Of a DNA stretch of 64,000 nucleotides, positions 28,337 through 40,935 are shown piece after piece. Under the pieces are notes generated by a model. The model was given only the letters and a program-made list of their open reading frames with translations, was not told the DNA's origin and did not search any database. The translations under genes were made by a program, and so were the position numbers. The stretch comes from Lamellibrachia satsuma (lineage: Eukaryota; Annelida; Polychaeta; Sabellida; Siboglinidae): positions 8,559,001 through 8,623,000 of the forward strand of contig BSQZ01000011.1 of NCBI GenBank assembly GCA_033239005.1, written 5' to 3'. The stretch's first letter is position 1. Each line of letters starts with the position of its first letter.

Positions 28337-29830
28337 TATATGTGCGTGTGTGCGTGCGTGCGTGCGTGCGTGCGGAGTGAAGAAGGAAAGCGCTTAGCCA
28401 TGCGTTAAAGCATTACATTCAACAAAAGAGAAAGACATGTTCACTTGGCCCGCTGATTATACACAATCGCGCGGCTGATTACAGAGTGACGACAATATTT
28501 GCAGAACCACTCGATAAACCAGTCGTTTAGCACGTTCGTTAGCGCCATGACAACGTTGCGGCAAATTTCAGGTCATTTATTTAATCGATATCATTTCTTG
28601 CGTCAAATATGGAGAGGTCGGCTGTATTAAGCAGCGGCGTTAACCTTTCAAGAGGATGCGCATTGATCGTTGGTTCTTAGCGTTGGCGAGAGCCACAAAA
28701 TCGCTCGTTGTCGTCTTTATCAGCCGTTATCAACAACCTCTGACATGAGCCCTTGACTTACGGCATCGGTGGAAACTATCGCCGACACCTTCTCTAGGTT
28801 ACATGGCTACGTCATTCTACTGCTGTTGCGCACTGACAAGAAGAACGCTATTATAAAAGAATCCATACAACTTGGGTAAATGGCATCACGTTGATTAGGC
28901 AGAAAGATTGGGCAACTCAGAAAAAGCCGTGTGAGAAAATAAAAGGCTATCTTTGTTTATGAACAGAACTGTCGTGGTGTTTACCACATTGAAACAACGA
29001 CATCCTTCCATAACCACCGAAATAAAAGATACAATCCAGCAACTTGTTAACAGCAATCGTAAAAAAAACAAGCTGCTACAAGACTAGTCTGAACTAGGCC
29101 AGTACCAGTTTAACTGTTACGCCATGTGTTTAGTCGCAACATTGACATTTTCCATGTACACTTTATTTCAACTAGCAATGATAAGAGTTTTCAGTTTGTT
29201 CACAATAATTAAATTTTTGTACTTATATGTAGGTATTTGGTCACATTGGCCTTTCTTTTGCAGGATTAGAAAACTAAGAATTGGTAATCTTTAAAAGTGT
29301 GTGTTTCCATGTCACACGAACTGTAGCTATTGCACGTGGAATTCTTGGGAAAGGACTGTGCAACATGCCAAGAAAAAACAACGAGTTGCTGATATGTTTA
29401 TGGTACAACATGCAACAAACTTTGAACACAGATCTACCTGTATTCTAGTCATTTTAAACTCCTTCTTGATTTTTAAGAACATGTAAACTTATGTGGCATG
29501 CGTGCGTCTGTGCGCGCGCGTGCGGCTTCCTTCGAGCGCAAACGCACCACTGAAGCTGAAAAGAAAAGAGAGGAGAGGAAACGGGGCGGATCGGCGCAGT
29601 AATTTCGACTAAATGGTGCTTTTTTCTTCTTTGAAAGAAACTTGTGGATCTTTTTGAGGTCGATCATTATTGGTGAAATAAGAGTATAATTATGTTTTTG
29701 AAGATAGCAAATCCTGAATTACTTCATGGATTTGAATTGAATTAAAGCCTCATCCCTCCTCGCTTATACAGATAAAATTACATCAGAATAAGTCGAAGAT
29801 AAGGAGGTTTACCTTTAGACAACTGAACGG
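27402..29830. other. no supported gene; GT microsatellite at 28230-28372
   Basis: A GT/GTGC array at 28230-28372 gives a false cysteine/valine frame. A more GC-balanced block at 28440-28860 has no frame I can support. Confidence 0.4.
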
Positions 29831-29832
29831 TA

Positions 29833-30149
<317 letters not shown>

Positions 30150-30150
<1 letters not shown>

Positions 30151-32640
30151 CTGCCAGCCGTAGCTTAGTTCAACCATATTAGCCGCCAAACATGATAGAT
30201 GAAGCGCGCCTAGTGAAAAATTCGTCGTTTGTCTCGCAGTTGGATTACTACACAACGACAATTACTCAACCGACATAAAAACATGCAGACCGGATCGAAC
30301 ACAGTGAAACGAAACCGATGAACGCCATCGCAGCACCTGCGCACAGTGCCGCGCCATGAAAGACGCTATGGTTTCACGTCAAGCGGAACCGTCACGTGCG
30401 GCTGGCTACGAGCGGCTCATGTTTAGCCAGACTTTTTGTGTAGGGCCCTTACCGATTCAACTATATTTTAGAAAACGCATTCAAAGAATGTCGTCGACGA
30501 CGGCATGCAAATATACATACAAGACAATACAAACATGCATACAAGACAATACATCGTATGCTGATAAATAAGAAAGTACAGAGTACAATGACAATCAAGA
30601 ATTACAGCACACAATTACATACCAGAAAATAAAGCAAACCAATAAATTAATTACAGATATGAAATAGTCGGATCTAATTGTACACCGGTTTAACTTTCTT
30701 TTTCACTAACGAACTGTTTACCCGTTTTGGCGGCGCTGAAGCTCGACACAATCTTATCACGATTAATTCGATTTTATGGGGCCCCTTTTTGCGGGGCCTG
30801 GTACGAGTGTGCCACTTGCACCACGGCTCATCCAGTGTGGCAGGATATCTACCCTCCTGGACTTCTTCCCCCCACTCTGGATATCTTACCCCCCATTATA
30901 AATGTGCAAAAAAATATAATTAGCAAATATGAGTCAGATTAAAAACTACTATATGTTATTCTGCAAGAAAATTGTGTGTGTTTATATTTATTACGTTGTA
31001 AATTTACGAACGAATGAATTATATGAAGTGATTCCTGAGTTAATCATGATAACTCTCTCATCGAGGCACTGCGTTAATCATGATCTTCCACCTCAACAAC
31101 AAAACACGCAGCTCTTTTCTCAAGGCACTGAGTTAATCATGGTCAGCAGCCTCAAGAACACACAACTCTCTTCTCAATGTACTAATCCTCTAATCATCGG
31201 AGCTGTTGCTCAGCATGGTAACACCACATTGTTATTAATACAAGTTTCAAGGCCTGCCTTTGTTTATTGGCTTAGGCACGTTGCCAATGTGTCCTCCCAT
31301 TATGGTTTATTAACCTTTCATTAATGTTGTTGAGTAACCACACACAATACACAATAATTAAATCCTTTCACCCACATCACAGAATAAAATTATCGTTTGA
31401 TCCCAAGCCTTTCAAAACGTCCAGTCTCCTATTTAAGGACGGTGTCTACAAGACTTGAATTACCATGAAACAATATGGGCTGTAGACACTTAATGTACTA
31501 TTTTTTGTGGACGTGCAATTTGTGTGATAAGAGTAGACACTTAATGTATTAATGTATTCAAGTTGGTGAATGATTTGCATGAGATTTTGTTGTGATAAGT
31601 TATGAAAGACTGATTTTGTGACTTATCGCACGTGAACTCTTTTGTGATAATTGCAAGTCATTACGTGATGAAATTTATAATAACTATCGAATTAATTGCA
31701 CCATGTTCTTGATTTTATTTGTGGGGGAAATAGTTTGGAGTCACGACTTGGGTATTGGGAGGGGGTATGATATCCAGGTTGGGGGAATATATCCTAGGGC
31801 CTCTTCTGCCCTGTGGGAAGCTATCTGGGGGGGGGTATACTGTTACATGCACTAGTTTCAGCTAAGTCCGCAGTGTTCTGCTGACATCGCTTTGTTGCGT
31901 GCATTTAAAATATAAATCGGAACACCGAACGAACATTAGTGATACGTCCCAATATTGGCCGGAGTGTTGGCGTCTTAGCTATAACATATACAATTTGCTT
32001 CGCCACGTCCACTTGACTTGCACAATACCTATGAATAGCAAAACACGGCATTTAGATAATGTAGCACCATATACACAAAATGCCACAAGACGCTGTTAGG
32101 AAACATAACATATTAAAAACAAAATAATAAATGTAATATGACCCTTTAAGGTACACGTTTGAGGTACATATCGACCAATTATAGATCCTGATATGGTTCA
32201 TTGCTAAGCAACGACCCCGGTTATTGCCAGGGTTAGAACGTCAGGGCTCAAAAATAGATTCTCGAAACTGGGCATCCGCAGACACCTCCAGGTAATAGTG
32301 CGAAGCGTGCACCTTTATAAGGACGCCGACGCAATAACTCTTTCTGCAGACTGCGTGTCAGGAGCGACTTAAGTGGCCCTTATCCTGTTCAGTTAATATA
32401 AACCAGCCGGCCGTGAAGGCAGTAACATCATTCCGTCAATTTGACAACATCATTAAAACATCTCCGAGGAACGATGCGGCATTTTATTTCGCGTCAAGCA
32501 AAGAGGATGAGACGAATCGCTTTGTTTTATAGCCTAACTAGCGTCTAAATGTCAGGCCATAAATGATTGAACGGAAGCGTATCGCGTAAGTTAGCACGCA
32601 CGAGATCCAACGTCCGGGACCCGCTCATACAGTTGCATCA
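30150..32640. other. no supported gene
   Basis: A degenerate duplication of about 65 bp occurs at 31045-31190 (shared GGCACTG.GTTAATCATG.TC). No exon-like block recognised. Confidence 0.35.
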
Positions 32641-32641
32641 G

Positions 32642-32795
32642 CTTCGTTTGTTGGTAAACTGGACCCCATCTAATAGAATCCCATTGGGCCAGAATTTCAT
32701 TCTAATTTGCTTCACGTACGCGGCACATATTAATACAGCTTGAATATGGAATGATTGCGTCCCAGCCAATATACTTCATACTACCATAAGTTTGA
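32642..32795. mobile_element. MITE copy (same family as 34099-34272)
   Basis: Shares with the 34.1 kb copy the blocks GGGCCAGAA, CGCGGCACATATTAATACAGC versus AGCGACACACTTTAATACAGC, and GGAATGATTGCGTCCCAGC versus GGAATGATTTCGTCCCAGC. The ends here are eroded. Confidence 0.65.
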
Positions 32796-32799
32796 TTAT

Positions 32800-34090
32800 G
32801 TTATCATCTGCGTTATGTAAAATAAAACTTCGTTTTAATGGGAAAAGCATTTCCTTTGGCAGCCTGTTCTTGAAAGTTTAGATAAGAATATACAAGAAAG
32901 AGGGCAGAGGTGGACAGTGCAGAGTGGCAGAGAGTGGCGGAAGGTGTATGGAAAGATTCGTCGAGAGGGCAGAACAGACTCAGTGGTGTGGTTCCCATCC
33001 CGCATGAGACCAAGGGGAAGATTATGCAGGAAACTGCACACAAAAATATGTCCTTGAAACATTACATAAGACAAAACATCGTAGACATCGTTAACTTGAA
33101 GCCTAGAATACTCGCCAATTAAAAAAAGAGCACCACAAATTCAAACTGTAGCTCACCCAAACTTAAGAAAGACCAACCCTATGGTCTAGTGAATATGTAA
33201 ATGCGAGGGAGTAGTTTCTACCCCGCTATATAGGCCTAATATTACATAAACTATGCTGTGTTCCATACACAGGGGCGTATCTAGGATTTCGCAATGGGGA
33301 GGTCAAAGGAGGGGCGCCACGCTTAGTCGCCCATCAGCTTGCCATGTTTCCATGTAGTGGCACAACAGGTTATATAGGAAAAAACAATTAAGACAAAGGT
33401 GGCTATGGCCCAATGCCACCTAAATATGCCACTGTCCATGCCAAACCTTGGAGGAAAAAAGGCAATAATTTTGACATACCACCGAAACATATTATTTATG
33501 TAATACTCTCTTAAGAATATGAGTGAAACATTGTTATTTGTGTTGGTGAAAAACCAGCACACCAATGCATTATTTATGCAAACTGCATTGGTCACTTTCA
33601 GCTGTTTAATTTCAGATGTGTTAATTTTCATAATTAATCCGTAATACCTTATCAAAATCGATATCTGATGTTTCCTTTTCCTTTTTGACATTAGTAAAAC
33701 ATAATTATTACAGCTTTATTTACACGATACGTTCTACCGCACTTGCAGAGCTACCAAGTCTCACGCATTTGGCTTCCGTCTCACGCTCTCACGCAGCTAT
33801 CTACAAATCTCACGCATGTTGCCCGTTTCAATAAATAAATTAATACAAACAGGAATATTTTCATGCACGTGTTGATAGATATTTTTTCCGTGCTCGCACT
33901 GATGTCTAATCATGTCACCATGCCAAAGAGAGATCATGGTATGACTATTGTTGGCGCGTGTAACGGGTCCCGCGCCACGTTGGCATACTGACTGTCAGAC
34001 TGTCAATATATCACCCATTGACATTCGAACCAATAAAATACCTGCTTAAGAAGGCCCAACAAGTTATCTTGGTAAACAACCAGGCACATA
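32800..34090. other. no supported gene; possible eroded transposon end near 33265-33310
   Basis: GGGGCGTATCTAGGATTTCG near 33270 looks like the outer end of a widespread class of DNA elements, but I cannot find the partner end. Confidence 0.3.
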
Positions 34091-34096
34091 CTAGTG

Positions 34097-34274
34097 CAGT
34101 ACGTAGACTCCACTTAGCGAATCTCTTCGGGCCAGAACAATTTGATTATCGTAAGCGACACACTTTAATACAGCAGGAATAGGGAATGATTTCGTCCCAG
34201 CAAAAACATTTGATTCTACAAAGGGGCTGATTCTGGTATCCGAGATTCTGTTAAGCGGATTCCACTGTAGTAGC
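34097..34274. mobile_element. short MITE with CAGT-ending inverted repeats, pogo/Tigger-like
   Basis: Left end CAGTACGTAGACTCCACTTA, and the right end read inward is CAGTGGAATCCGCTTAACAG. The two align as CAGT..GA.TCC.CTTA.C followed by GAATCTC. A TA follows the right end, as expected for Tc1/mariner-superfamily target sites. No transposase. Confidence 0.65.
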
Positions 34275-34562
34275 AAACATTGAGCGTGTAGAACGTCTGT
34301 TTCTTTTGAACAGTTAAGCCATGGACATTATATTTATTTATTTAAATATACGTCCATGGTTAAGCCAAACGTGTGCGGGGTGGGTTAAAATGACAGACGT
34401 CTACCATGCCATTTTTCATTTCAGCGTTCGTTCTAAGTGATGACCAGTTGAGGTCTGATATATGACTTATTACGGTTCAGAGTGTGCGTTCATAGTTGCT
34501 TTCAGTCACTCTTGTTGCGTTCTTTTGAATTCTTCTAATCATGCTTTAATGTGTGTAATTTT

Positions 34563-34660
34563 GTATGGGGACCCAGACGACCGATGTATGGAGACCCAGA
34601 CGACCGATGTATGGGGACCCAGACGATCGATGTATGGTGGCCCAGACGACCGATGCGTAT
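34563..34660. repeat. 24-bp tandem repeat, 4 copies
   Basis: Unit GACCCAGACGACCGATGTAT plus four bases of G/A. The period is a multiple of three, which leaves all plus frames open. Confidence 0.9.
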
Positions 34661-34964
34661 TCCACATTGGGACTTACGAGACATCAACATGCTTTTACCT
34701 TACTGCTTCAAAACAATTGGAAATGTTTTGTCCCGTACAAAACCGCAACAGCACACATAATGAAATATTTGTCAATGTAAGAATACTTTCCAGGGTTAAA
34801 GTGTTGTTCCCGGTGGAAAATTGGTAACAGGTGGTAACCTGGTGTCATGTTGGGAAACTGGACATCCTTTTTCAGAGTTTGGACCCGCCCCTAATCTCTC
34901 GCATGTTTCTCGACACAACTTGGCAGCTCTGCACTTGCACTCTCCTACTTGTTAGCATAATATG

Positions 34965-35700
34965 CATGCCCGGTGTGAGAAAGATCGACACACGCACGGA
35001 AACTGACCCGGCACTGAATGCCATCTATAGAGGCATCACTGGGTGTCTGAAACCAACAGATGTGAACAGCTTGAATGCCCTTGCCGGAGTTGCTCCACCT
35101 AACACTCGAAAAGCAACAGCGACTTCTTCCGTTATTTCACTACCGCCACTATGTGTACGACAACGTGAAAGGTTTTAAGAGTGTCCTTTTGTAGAGTTTG
35201 GAGTCCATTACGGGTTTTTTCCATTTCCCTGCGTGGGATAGTTTACTTCCCCTGACGTAGACACCAGATAGAAGCCTAGAAGGGACCAACGGCATTTAGT
35301 GCATCTTCCGAAAGACACGGGCAAATTGGGGTTAACGAAATTGCCCAAATTTCGAAACGGCAGCAGGAGGTTTTGAACCCCGGTCCCTTCGACCGGAAAG
35401 TCCGAACATAACGTTCATGCCAGGCAAACGACCCCCGCCACCCGGTATACAACCACATATCCACGACCAGAGGATTAAAGAAAGAAAAAACTTCACGACA
35501 ACAAACCCACTAGGAATATCTGCGGCTGCCACAAGAGTCAACAACCACCATTACCACCTGGTGGGAATCAGGAATGGACCGCCTGGAAGACGCTGAACCA
35601 ACCACGGTCACGTGGATGGGAAGGTCTCGCGTAAACATGCCAGGTGGGGCAATAACAACAGCCCCGAAGCCTGCGGGTGTGGCGAGATCCAGACAATGAA
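34965..35700 (+). mobile_element. degenerate LINE reverse-transcriptase C-terminal part, interrupted by a SINE
   Basis: The frame at 34975-35130 reads RKIDTRTETDPALNAIYRGI and TGCLKPTDVNSLNALAGVAP, the conserved region downstream of the RT domain in Jockey/RTE-like LINEs. After a SINE, the same element resumes at about 35560 with EWTAWKTLNQPRSR and, in another frame, KHARWGNNNSPEACGCGEIQ followed by TM. That is the usual W-T-L-N-R...W...CxCG..QTM zinc-knuckle-like tail. Multiple frameshifts make it a fossil. Confidence 0.75.
35270..35455 (-). mobile_element. tRNA-derived SINE nested in a LINE fragment
   Basis: Read on the minus strand, the head carries a B-box-like GGGTTCAAAACC. The body has CCTGCTGCCGTTTCGAAATT and GGGCAATTTCGTT, shared with the SINE at 8.5 kb, and a tail GGAAGATGCACTAAATGCCG. 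LINE coding similarity lies on both sides, so the SINE probably jumped into the LINE copy. Its right boundary is uncertain. Confidence 0.65.
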
Positions 35701-37425
35701 CTTTTGGAAAACACCGAATAAAAATACCTTATTGGCCACGCAAGAAGATAATGGATCATACAAGTCGACAAACCTTTATTTACAAACAAACATTCATCAG
35801 CGTTATCATCGGACACAATGACGAACCATTAAATATAAAATTGTACAAAACTAAACCTGTCCATCTCTTCATATGTATACATGCAAATACACCCATGTAA
35901 CAATTGATTAATTGCTGCACAAATGTTAGTGCAGTTGTGTCAGATATTGACAAATAACAACAGCACAGAGCAAAATACCATTCACTTTATCAATAAATAA
36001 ATATATAAAACCATCACAAAGCTAATAAATAACCATTCCTTTAAGGTCAATTTTCTACTTGTTCACGCATCACACGCGACTATTGTTACAGCTTAATGCA
36101 TTACCAGTGGCAACAGTGTTTTATTTACGCACACAGTCGTTATAAAACACTTCAATCACTATACACACATATCTTCCAGGAAAAGGTCACCACATGTTAC
36201 TATTCCAAATCAGTTGGTCATCTGATTTAATATATTAAATATTAGTTGCAAGAAACAACATGGAAATGTGTCTCTATGGCCAAGCTTAGGGACACTGAAA
36301 CATTTCACACATCAGGATTTGTAATCTGATGTTCACGTATTCATATACAGGTTATGATATTTAATTTCGACTTATTACGATCTTTTACAAAATATACCTC
36401 AAAAGTGCAATTTTTTTTATTACAATCTTTGTAGTAATATTATACTTCAAAAATGAAATTTATGGGAAACGAAAATTTCAATCAGTTCTTGAAAACAACA
36501 TGTTGTTAATATTTGAGGATGATTGCTGACATGATAAAACGAGTGTCTATTTAAATGATTAGCGAGGTATTCCATTTAATGTTGGTCCCTAATTGAAGAA
36601 ATTTTGTTTGAAAGGTTGGTGATAAAGATATTATAAAGCACGTTTGGTGTACAAGGTGTACCTAGAGTGGTTCATCTGCACAGTTTTTACATTGGCCGAG
36701 TGTCAAATATAGCTTTCGGTTGCGGTGCACAGGAATATAATGTTTGTGGCTGTTTTAAAAAAACAAACCCATAATGGCTCGGATTTCGTATATATAAATA
36801 TTGTAAAAATTGCATACTGTACATAACATTCACAATTCATATGTTGCTATAATAGCAGTCAGCTACCAGCTGAGTTAACAATATTAAAACTTTTTAACAT
36901 ACACAATTTAAATACTGGACATGATGGACCACATACAGTGCCAGCCTGTAACAGAGTCTGTCACTGTAAATAATTTAAATACTGTGAATGAATAGAACAA
37001 GCAATGGCTGTTTCCGATATGGGATTTCTGCTTTCAAATTCGAGACATTTCCTGGAGTTTCCAGTATCTTATTTTTCTGCAGCAGCATTTGATGTAGTAG
37101 TGCTCGGCATGCATTTAATAAGTCGGCGCACACAAGAAATAGCAGGTCTGGAAATAATTATATTAAAGAAGGCTTGGTACTTTAAAATATTTGAATTCTG
37201 GGTGTTCATCACAAAAATACATGCACACACACGCATGCAATAATAATTAATAAATATTAATGTCTGCACTAAATATATACACACATATTATACGAATAAT
37301 GTCTTTGGAGACAATTATATCAGGTTTTGAACATTTAGTTAACTTTGTGGAGAGCATTGCTTTAAGCAAACGATCGTGTAATATATGCACGTACACACGC
37401 AAGCATGAACAAACATGCACCACAC
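35700..37425 (-). other. NPHP4 3' flank, including the presumed 3' UTR
   Basis: No further exon is seen. On the minus strand an ATTAAA lies at 37114-37119 (about 310 bases after the stop) and an AATAAA at about 36417-36422 (about 1 kb after). Either could be the polyadenylation signal; transcript ends would be needed to choose. Confidence 0.4.
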
Positions 37426-37948
37426 TTATTTGTACACAGCCTTCACACAGAAGGTCTCTTCTGTTTTGTCATTGTCGTCATTTATGTACACGAGTATTTC
37501 GAGAATGCCGCGATTCATATACGGAGCAAACTTCATGCCAATGCTCTGCGTCTCTCCTCCCTCCAATTCGAGCCTCGAGTCCTTGAACTGCAGTAGTTCT
37601 GGGTGGTTCGTGTGCACGTGAAAGACGTGCCGGACAGGGTATGGGTTCGTGTACGAGATCCGCTTGTTGCAACCCCTACCGCCACCTATTGGCAGCTCCA
37701 ACTCGAATGCTTTCTCGATGTGGGGCGGTTTCACTGTGGCGCAGATGAGCCACGTTCGCAGGAGCTGGTGTGATTCGACGTCGACGACGTTCACGTAGAG
37801 GAACTTGCATCCGCTACGATGTGGTCGAAGGCCCGTGTTTATCTCGTGGACAGTGTTGGCTGCTAACATGAATGGCTCCCTTGGCTGCAGTTGCATCTCG
37901 TTAGGATGGGACGAGAAACACTGCATGAGACGTGTTGCTTGTGTGCCC
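37426..37948 (-). CDS. NPHP4: NPHP4 last coding exon (trace exon 23)
   Basis: Encodes the C-terminal 173 residues or so and the TAA stop at 37426-37428. The acceptor is CACTAG before 37948, entering in phase 2 so that the joint codon is arginine (RGTQATRLM, as in vertebrate RGTQ). Conserved landmarks are CFSSHPNEMQ, FLYVNVVDVESHQLLRTWLI, KAFELELPIGGGRGCNKRIS, YTNPYPVRHVFHVHTNHPEL, GGGETQSIGMKFAP and ILVYINDDNDKTEETFCVKA. It covers the final MSP/Ig-like beta-sandwich domains of the family. A single large terminal exon. Confidence 0.96.
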
Positions 37949-38599
37949 CTAGTGGTGGTGGACAGAAGTAATTACACAAGACACTGACTAGAGTGCATAG
38001 TGACTGTGTAAGAAAATCAATCATATTTGAAAAGGACCCATTCACGAGATTGGGGAAGTAATCTAAACAGGTAAGACTTCAATAACTGCAAATTAAATAT
38101 TCATTTTGATTACAGTGTGATTAAAAAAATTCCTTTGATCATTCATGATTACATAGGTCGATTTTACCGGACATCATTACAGTTATAGTTATACCATGTT
38201 ATAATGATACAGTGGAACTTCGTTAATTTGGAAACCTCGGCATCCAAAATCATTTCATGGGAACGGAATCCACACACTAATATACCCCGTTAATTGCATG
38301 ATTTGTTAATCCTGAAAACATACACTGGGAAAAAAGGTGTCTGAATATTCAATTACAATCGAACACAACTCTTACAATTACAAATCATAATAGTTTACAT
38401 TTTCAAAAACTAAACGGTAAATTTTGACATTATAATTTGAGAAATTGGGCTATTATCTTTCTGCATAGTTCCTTTAAAAAAGTCAAAAACAAAAGATACT
38501 TCCCCCAGGTAATCAGATAAAAAGTTGGTTAAAACAAAAAGTGATCCAAATTATTTTGTATCAACATTTCTGTCACTTTTCATCTTCGTGTATGCTTAC

Positions 38600-38766
38600 C
38601 TGACAACCAGGGTGAATTGTGTAGTTTCGCCCTCAGTGCAGGCCACGTCTACCCTCTGCAAGGCGTGCACGTAGAACTGCCAGATCTGGACAGGCTTTGA
38701 CAGGTAGGGGTCAAGGTAGACAGCGACGTAGAACCGCTTGATCTGGGGAGACGCCCCACATGCCAC
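38600..38766 (-). CDS. NPHP4: NPHP4 exon 22
   Basis: Phase 0 in, 2 out; GTGTGCAG acceptor, GTAAGC donor. Encodes VACGASPQIKRFYVAVYLDP and WQFYVHALQRVDVACTEGET, then QFTLVVR. This matches the segment before the terminal Ig-like domain, including the near-invariant HxLQRVDV. Confidence 0.96.
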
Positions 38767-38789
38767 CTGCACACGAGGCATATAACTAT

Positions 38790-38920
38790 CTGGGGTATTG
38801 ACAATTGAGTAGGGTTGGGCATTGTCAAAACTTTGATGTTTGATATAGATCACGTAACTCAGAACAATTGTAGAAAACATGCATATCATCGTTAACAATT
38901 GTATATAACTATGAACTTAC
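38790..38920. repeat. third, partial copy of the 50.2/58.7 kb dispersed repeat
   Basis: Contains ACAATTGTAGAAAACATGCA and GATCACGTAACT, matching the copy at 58740-59010. It begins just upstream of exon 22. Confidence 0.65.
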
Positions 38921-39020
38921 AATGTGCCGAGTTACATAATCTACGTCAAACATCCACATACGTTCCTCCATAATATCCCCACCCGCCGGAGGAATTTCGA
39001 ACCACCCCCACAGGTACATA

Positions 39021-39773
39021 CAGTCGCGCCTCGTTATTATGCGCCCCGTTATTACATGGATTCGGATATGACGTGGTTGGTCGTGGACCCCGATTTTCTG
39101 CCGCCAGGGGAAAATGCCAAATGGGCCTGCTTAAACCTATTTAGAATTACTATGACAATTCTCAAGAAACATTAGGCGAACAATGTCAATGAACGAGTAT
39201 CAACGTGTTGTTTGTTTTGCGCTGTCGCCGACATCAATCGCTGTCGCTGGCTTCACTTCGACGGTTTGTAAATTGCAATCGAGATTCACAAAAATGTGTA
39301 ATAAATTTATGCTATGGTTGAGATCGGTTGAAAGACGAAGTGAAACAATTATAAATTCTACCTATTGTCGTTTTCTGTGTTTTATCAGCTTGTCAAATCA
39401 TATACGTTTTCGACTGCTCGGATCCAGGTTATTATTTTCAATTTGTAGGCCTATTGGTCCAGTACATCTTCATCATAGCAGATCTATTCCATAATGGTAT
39501 ACATATGTGTTTTATTCAGTTCAAGAATCAACATTTAAAAATAAAACACGTTGATGCTAGTATAATAAGTTCCACAAACTGCATGTTGACGAATAAGACA
39601 GTGCTGCAAGCACACAGGGCTTCGACAGCGTTCATGGACTTGGTGCAGCAGGCGGCAATTGCTGTTGTTTAGTAGCTCCCTGGTGGCAGATATGAAAACA
39701 CCTAATGCGCCTTGCTTACAGCGCGGTCGGATGTCGTGGACACTGACTACCGCGTTATAATGCGGCTCCACTG
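39021..39773. mobile_element. pogo/Tigger-like MITE, about 753 bp
   Basis: Left end CAGTCGCGCCTCGTTATTAT (39021-39040), preceded by TA. The right end read inward is CAGTGGAGCCGCATTATAAC, followed by TA (39774-39775). CAGT...CTCGTTAT-type ends with a TA target duplication are typical of the pogo/Tigger branch of Tc1/mariner. No transposase frame survives. It lies in the intron between exons 21 and 22. Confidence 0.75.
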
Positions 39774-39794
39774 TACTAGCGAAACTGACAGACA

Positions 39795-39860
39795 TGAGGG
39801 AACAGACAGACAGACAGACAGAGAGACAGTCAGACAGACAGACAGACAAACAAACATAGT
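39795..39860. repeat. CAGA microsatellite
   Basis: Tandem CAGA/GACA tetramers with one GAGA interruption, just downstream of exon 21 in the intron. Confidence 0.93.
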
Positions 39861-39915
39861 ATAAACATGGTTAAAATTGATGTGTGTCAGAGTGACAAAT
39901 CAATCAATGACGCAC

Positions 39916-40040
39916 CTTCAAGAAGATATCGTGTGGTTCGCCAGGGCCGACGCTACGGCTGTTACAGATGACGTTGCTGTCGCTACATCGAATATATATC
40001 TGCCTCAGTCCAGACTGGTCAGTCACAGGGATGGGCATTC
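39916..40040 (-). CDS. NPHP4: NPHP4 exon 21
   Basis: Phase 1 in, 0 out; TCAACAG acceptor, GTGCGT donor. Encodes [20 protein letters not shown], then [20 protein letters not shown] and LK. The CSD-NVIC and VGPGEP-DIFLKV strings are diagnostic for NPHP4. The joint codon with exon 20 is G plus GA (glycine). Confidence 0.97.
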
Positions 40041-40214
40041 CTGTTGACAGATAGGGACACGGGGGGTGCATGAGTGACACTGTCCACACAGATGGCATTA
40101 TCTACATGTGTGCAACACTGCATAGGAAAACCCAGCTTAAATAGAAAAAATTTAGATTTCAGGATTTCTGAAGTGTATTAATTTACGAATAATGTAAAAA
40201 AACAGAAATGAATT

Positions 40215-40405
40215 CAAAGGTATGTTCTTATATGTCTCGACTTCTCTGGGAAGCATTCAGCCATGCTGCAATTACTGCAAGAAGACTATTTGTTCACATA
40301 TCCACCTGTCTGTAGCCAGGTATTCATTTATATACAGCCGAGTGAACTGTGGCAATGAACGAAATTGGCGAAGCGGCAGCAAAATCATTCGAAACTGGAT
40401 TCTCT
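40215..40405 (-). mobile_element. tRNA-derived SINE, truncated at head
   Basis: Shares GGGAAGCATTCAGCCATGCT, AATTACTGCAAGAAGACTAT and GTAGCCAGGTATTCAT with the SINE copies at 46.2 and 50.9 kb, in minus orientation (tail first). The tRNA head is not recognisable. Confidence 0.75.
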
Positions 40406-40461
40406 CAATTAAGAAGGTACTTGTAATTAAAGTCATTAATAATTAAACTAACAGCAACTAA

Positions 40462-40935
40462 ATTAACTCACCAGGTAGATGGTGAATCAACATAAAGTGG
40501 ATGGACTCATCAGGTAGATGGTGAATCAACATAAAGTGGATGGACTCACCAGGTAGATGGTGAATCAACATAAAGTGGACAGACTCACCAGGTAGATGGT
40601 GAATCAACATAAAGTGGATGGACTCACCAGGTACATGGTAAATCAACATAAAGTGGACAGACTCACTGGGTAGATGGTGAATCAACATAAAGTGGATGGA
40701 CTCACCAGGTAGATGTTGAATCAACACAAAGTGGACAGACTCACCAGGTAGATGGTGAATCAACATAAAGTGGACAGACTCACCAGGTAGATGGTGAATC
40801 AACATAAAGTGGACAGACTCACCAGGTAGATGGTGAATCAACATAAAGTGGATGGACGCACCAGGTAGATGGTGAATCAACTTAAAGTGGATGGACTCAC
40901 CAGGTAGATGCTGAGTCTGCATAAAGCGGATGGAT
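40462..40935 (-). repeat. 39-bp in-frame minisatellite copying the exon 20 5' splice site
   Basis: About 12 copies of a 39-bp unit whose minus-strand translation is SIHFMLIHHLPGE or close variants. The first copy is the 3' end of exon 20 itself (SIRFMQTQHLPG) plus its GTGAGT donor. Thirty-nine is 13 codons, so no stop is introduced: the frame is open from 41057 to 40458. Nearly every unit keeps a usable-looking donor (CTACCTGGTGAGTCC). One has GGTGCG, one CCCAGTGAG, and one loses GT (CTGATGAG). Confidence 0.95.

Noticed and set aside
33265..33310. DNA transposon end
   Set aside because: Looks like a common terminal sequence, but no inverted partner was found nearby.
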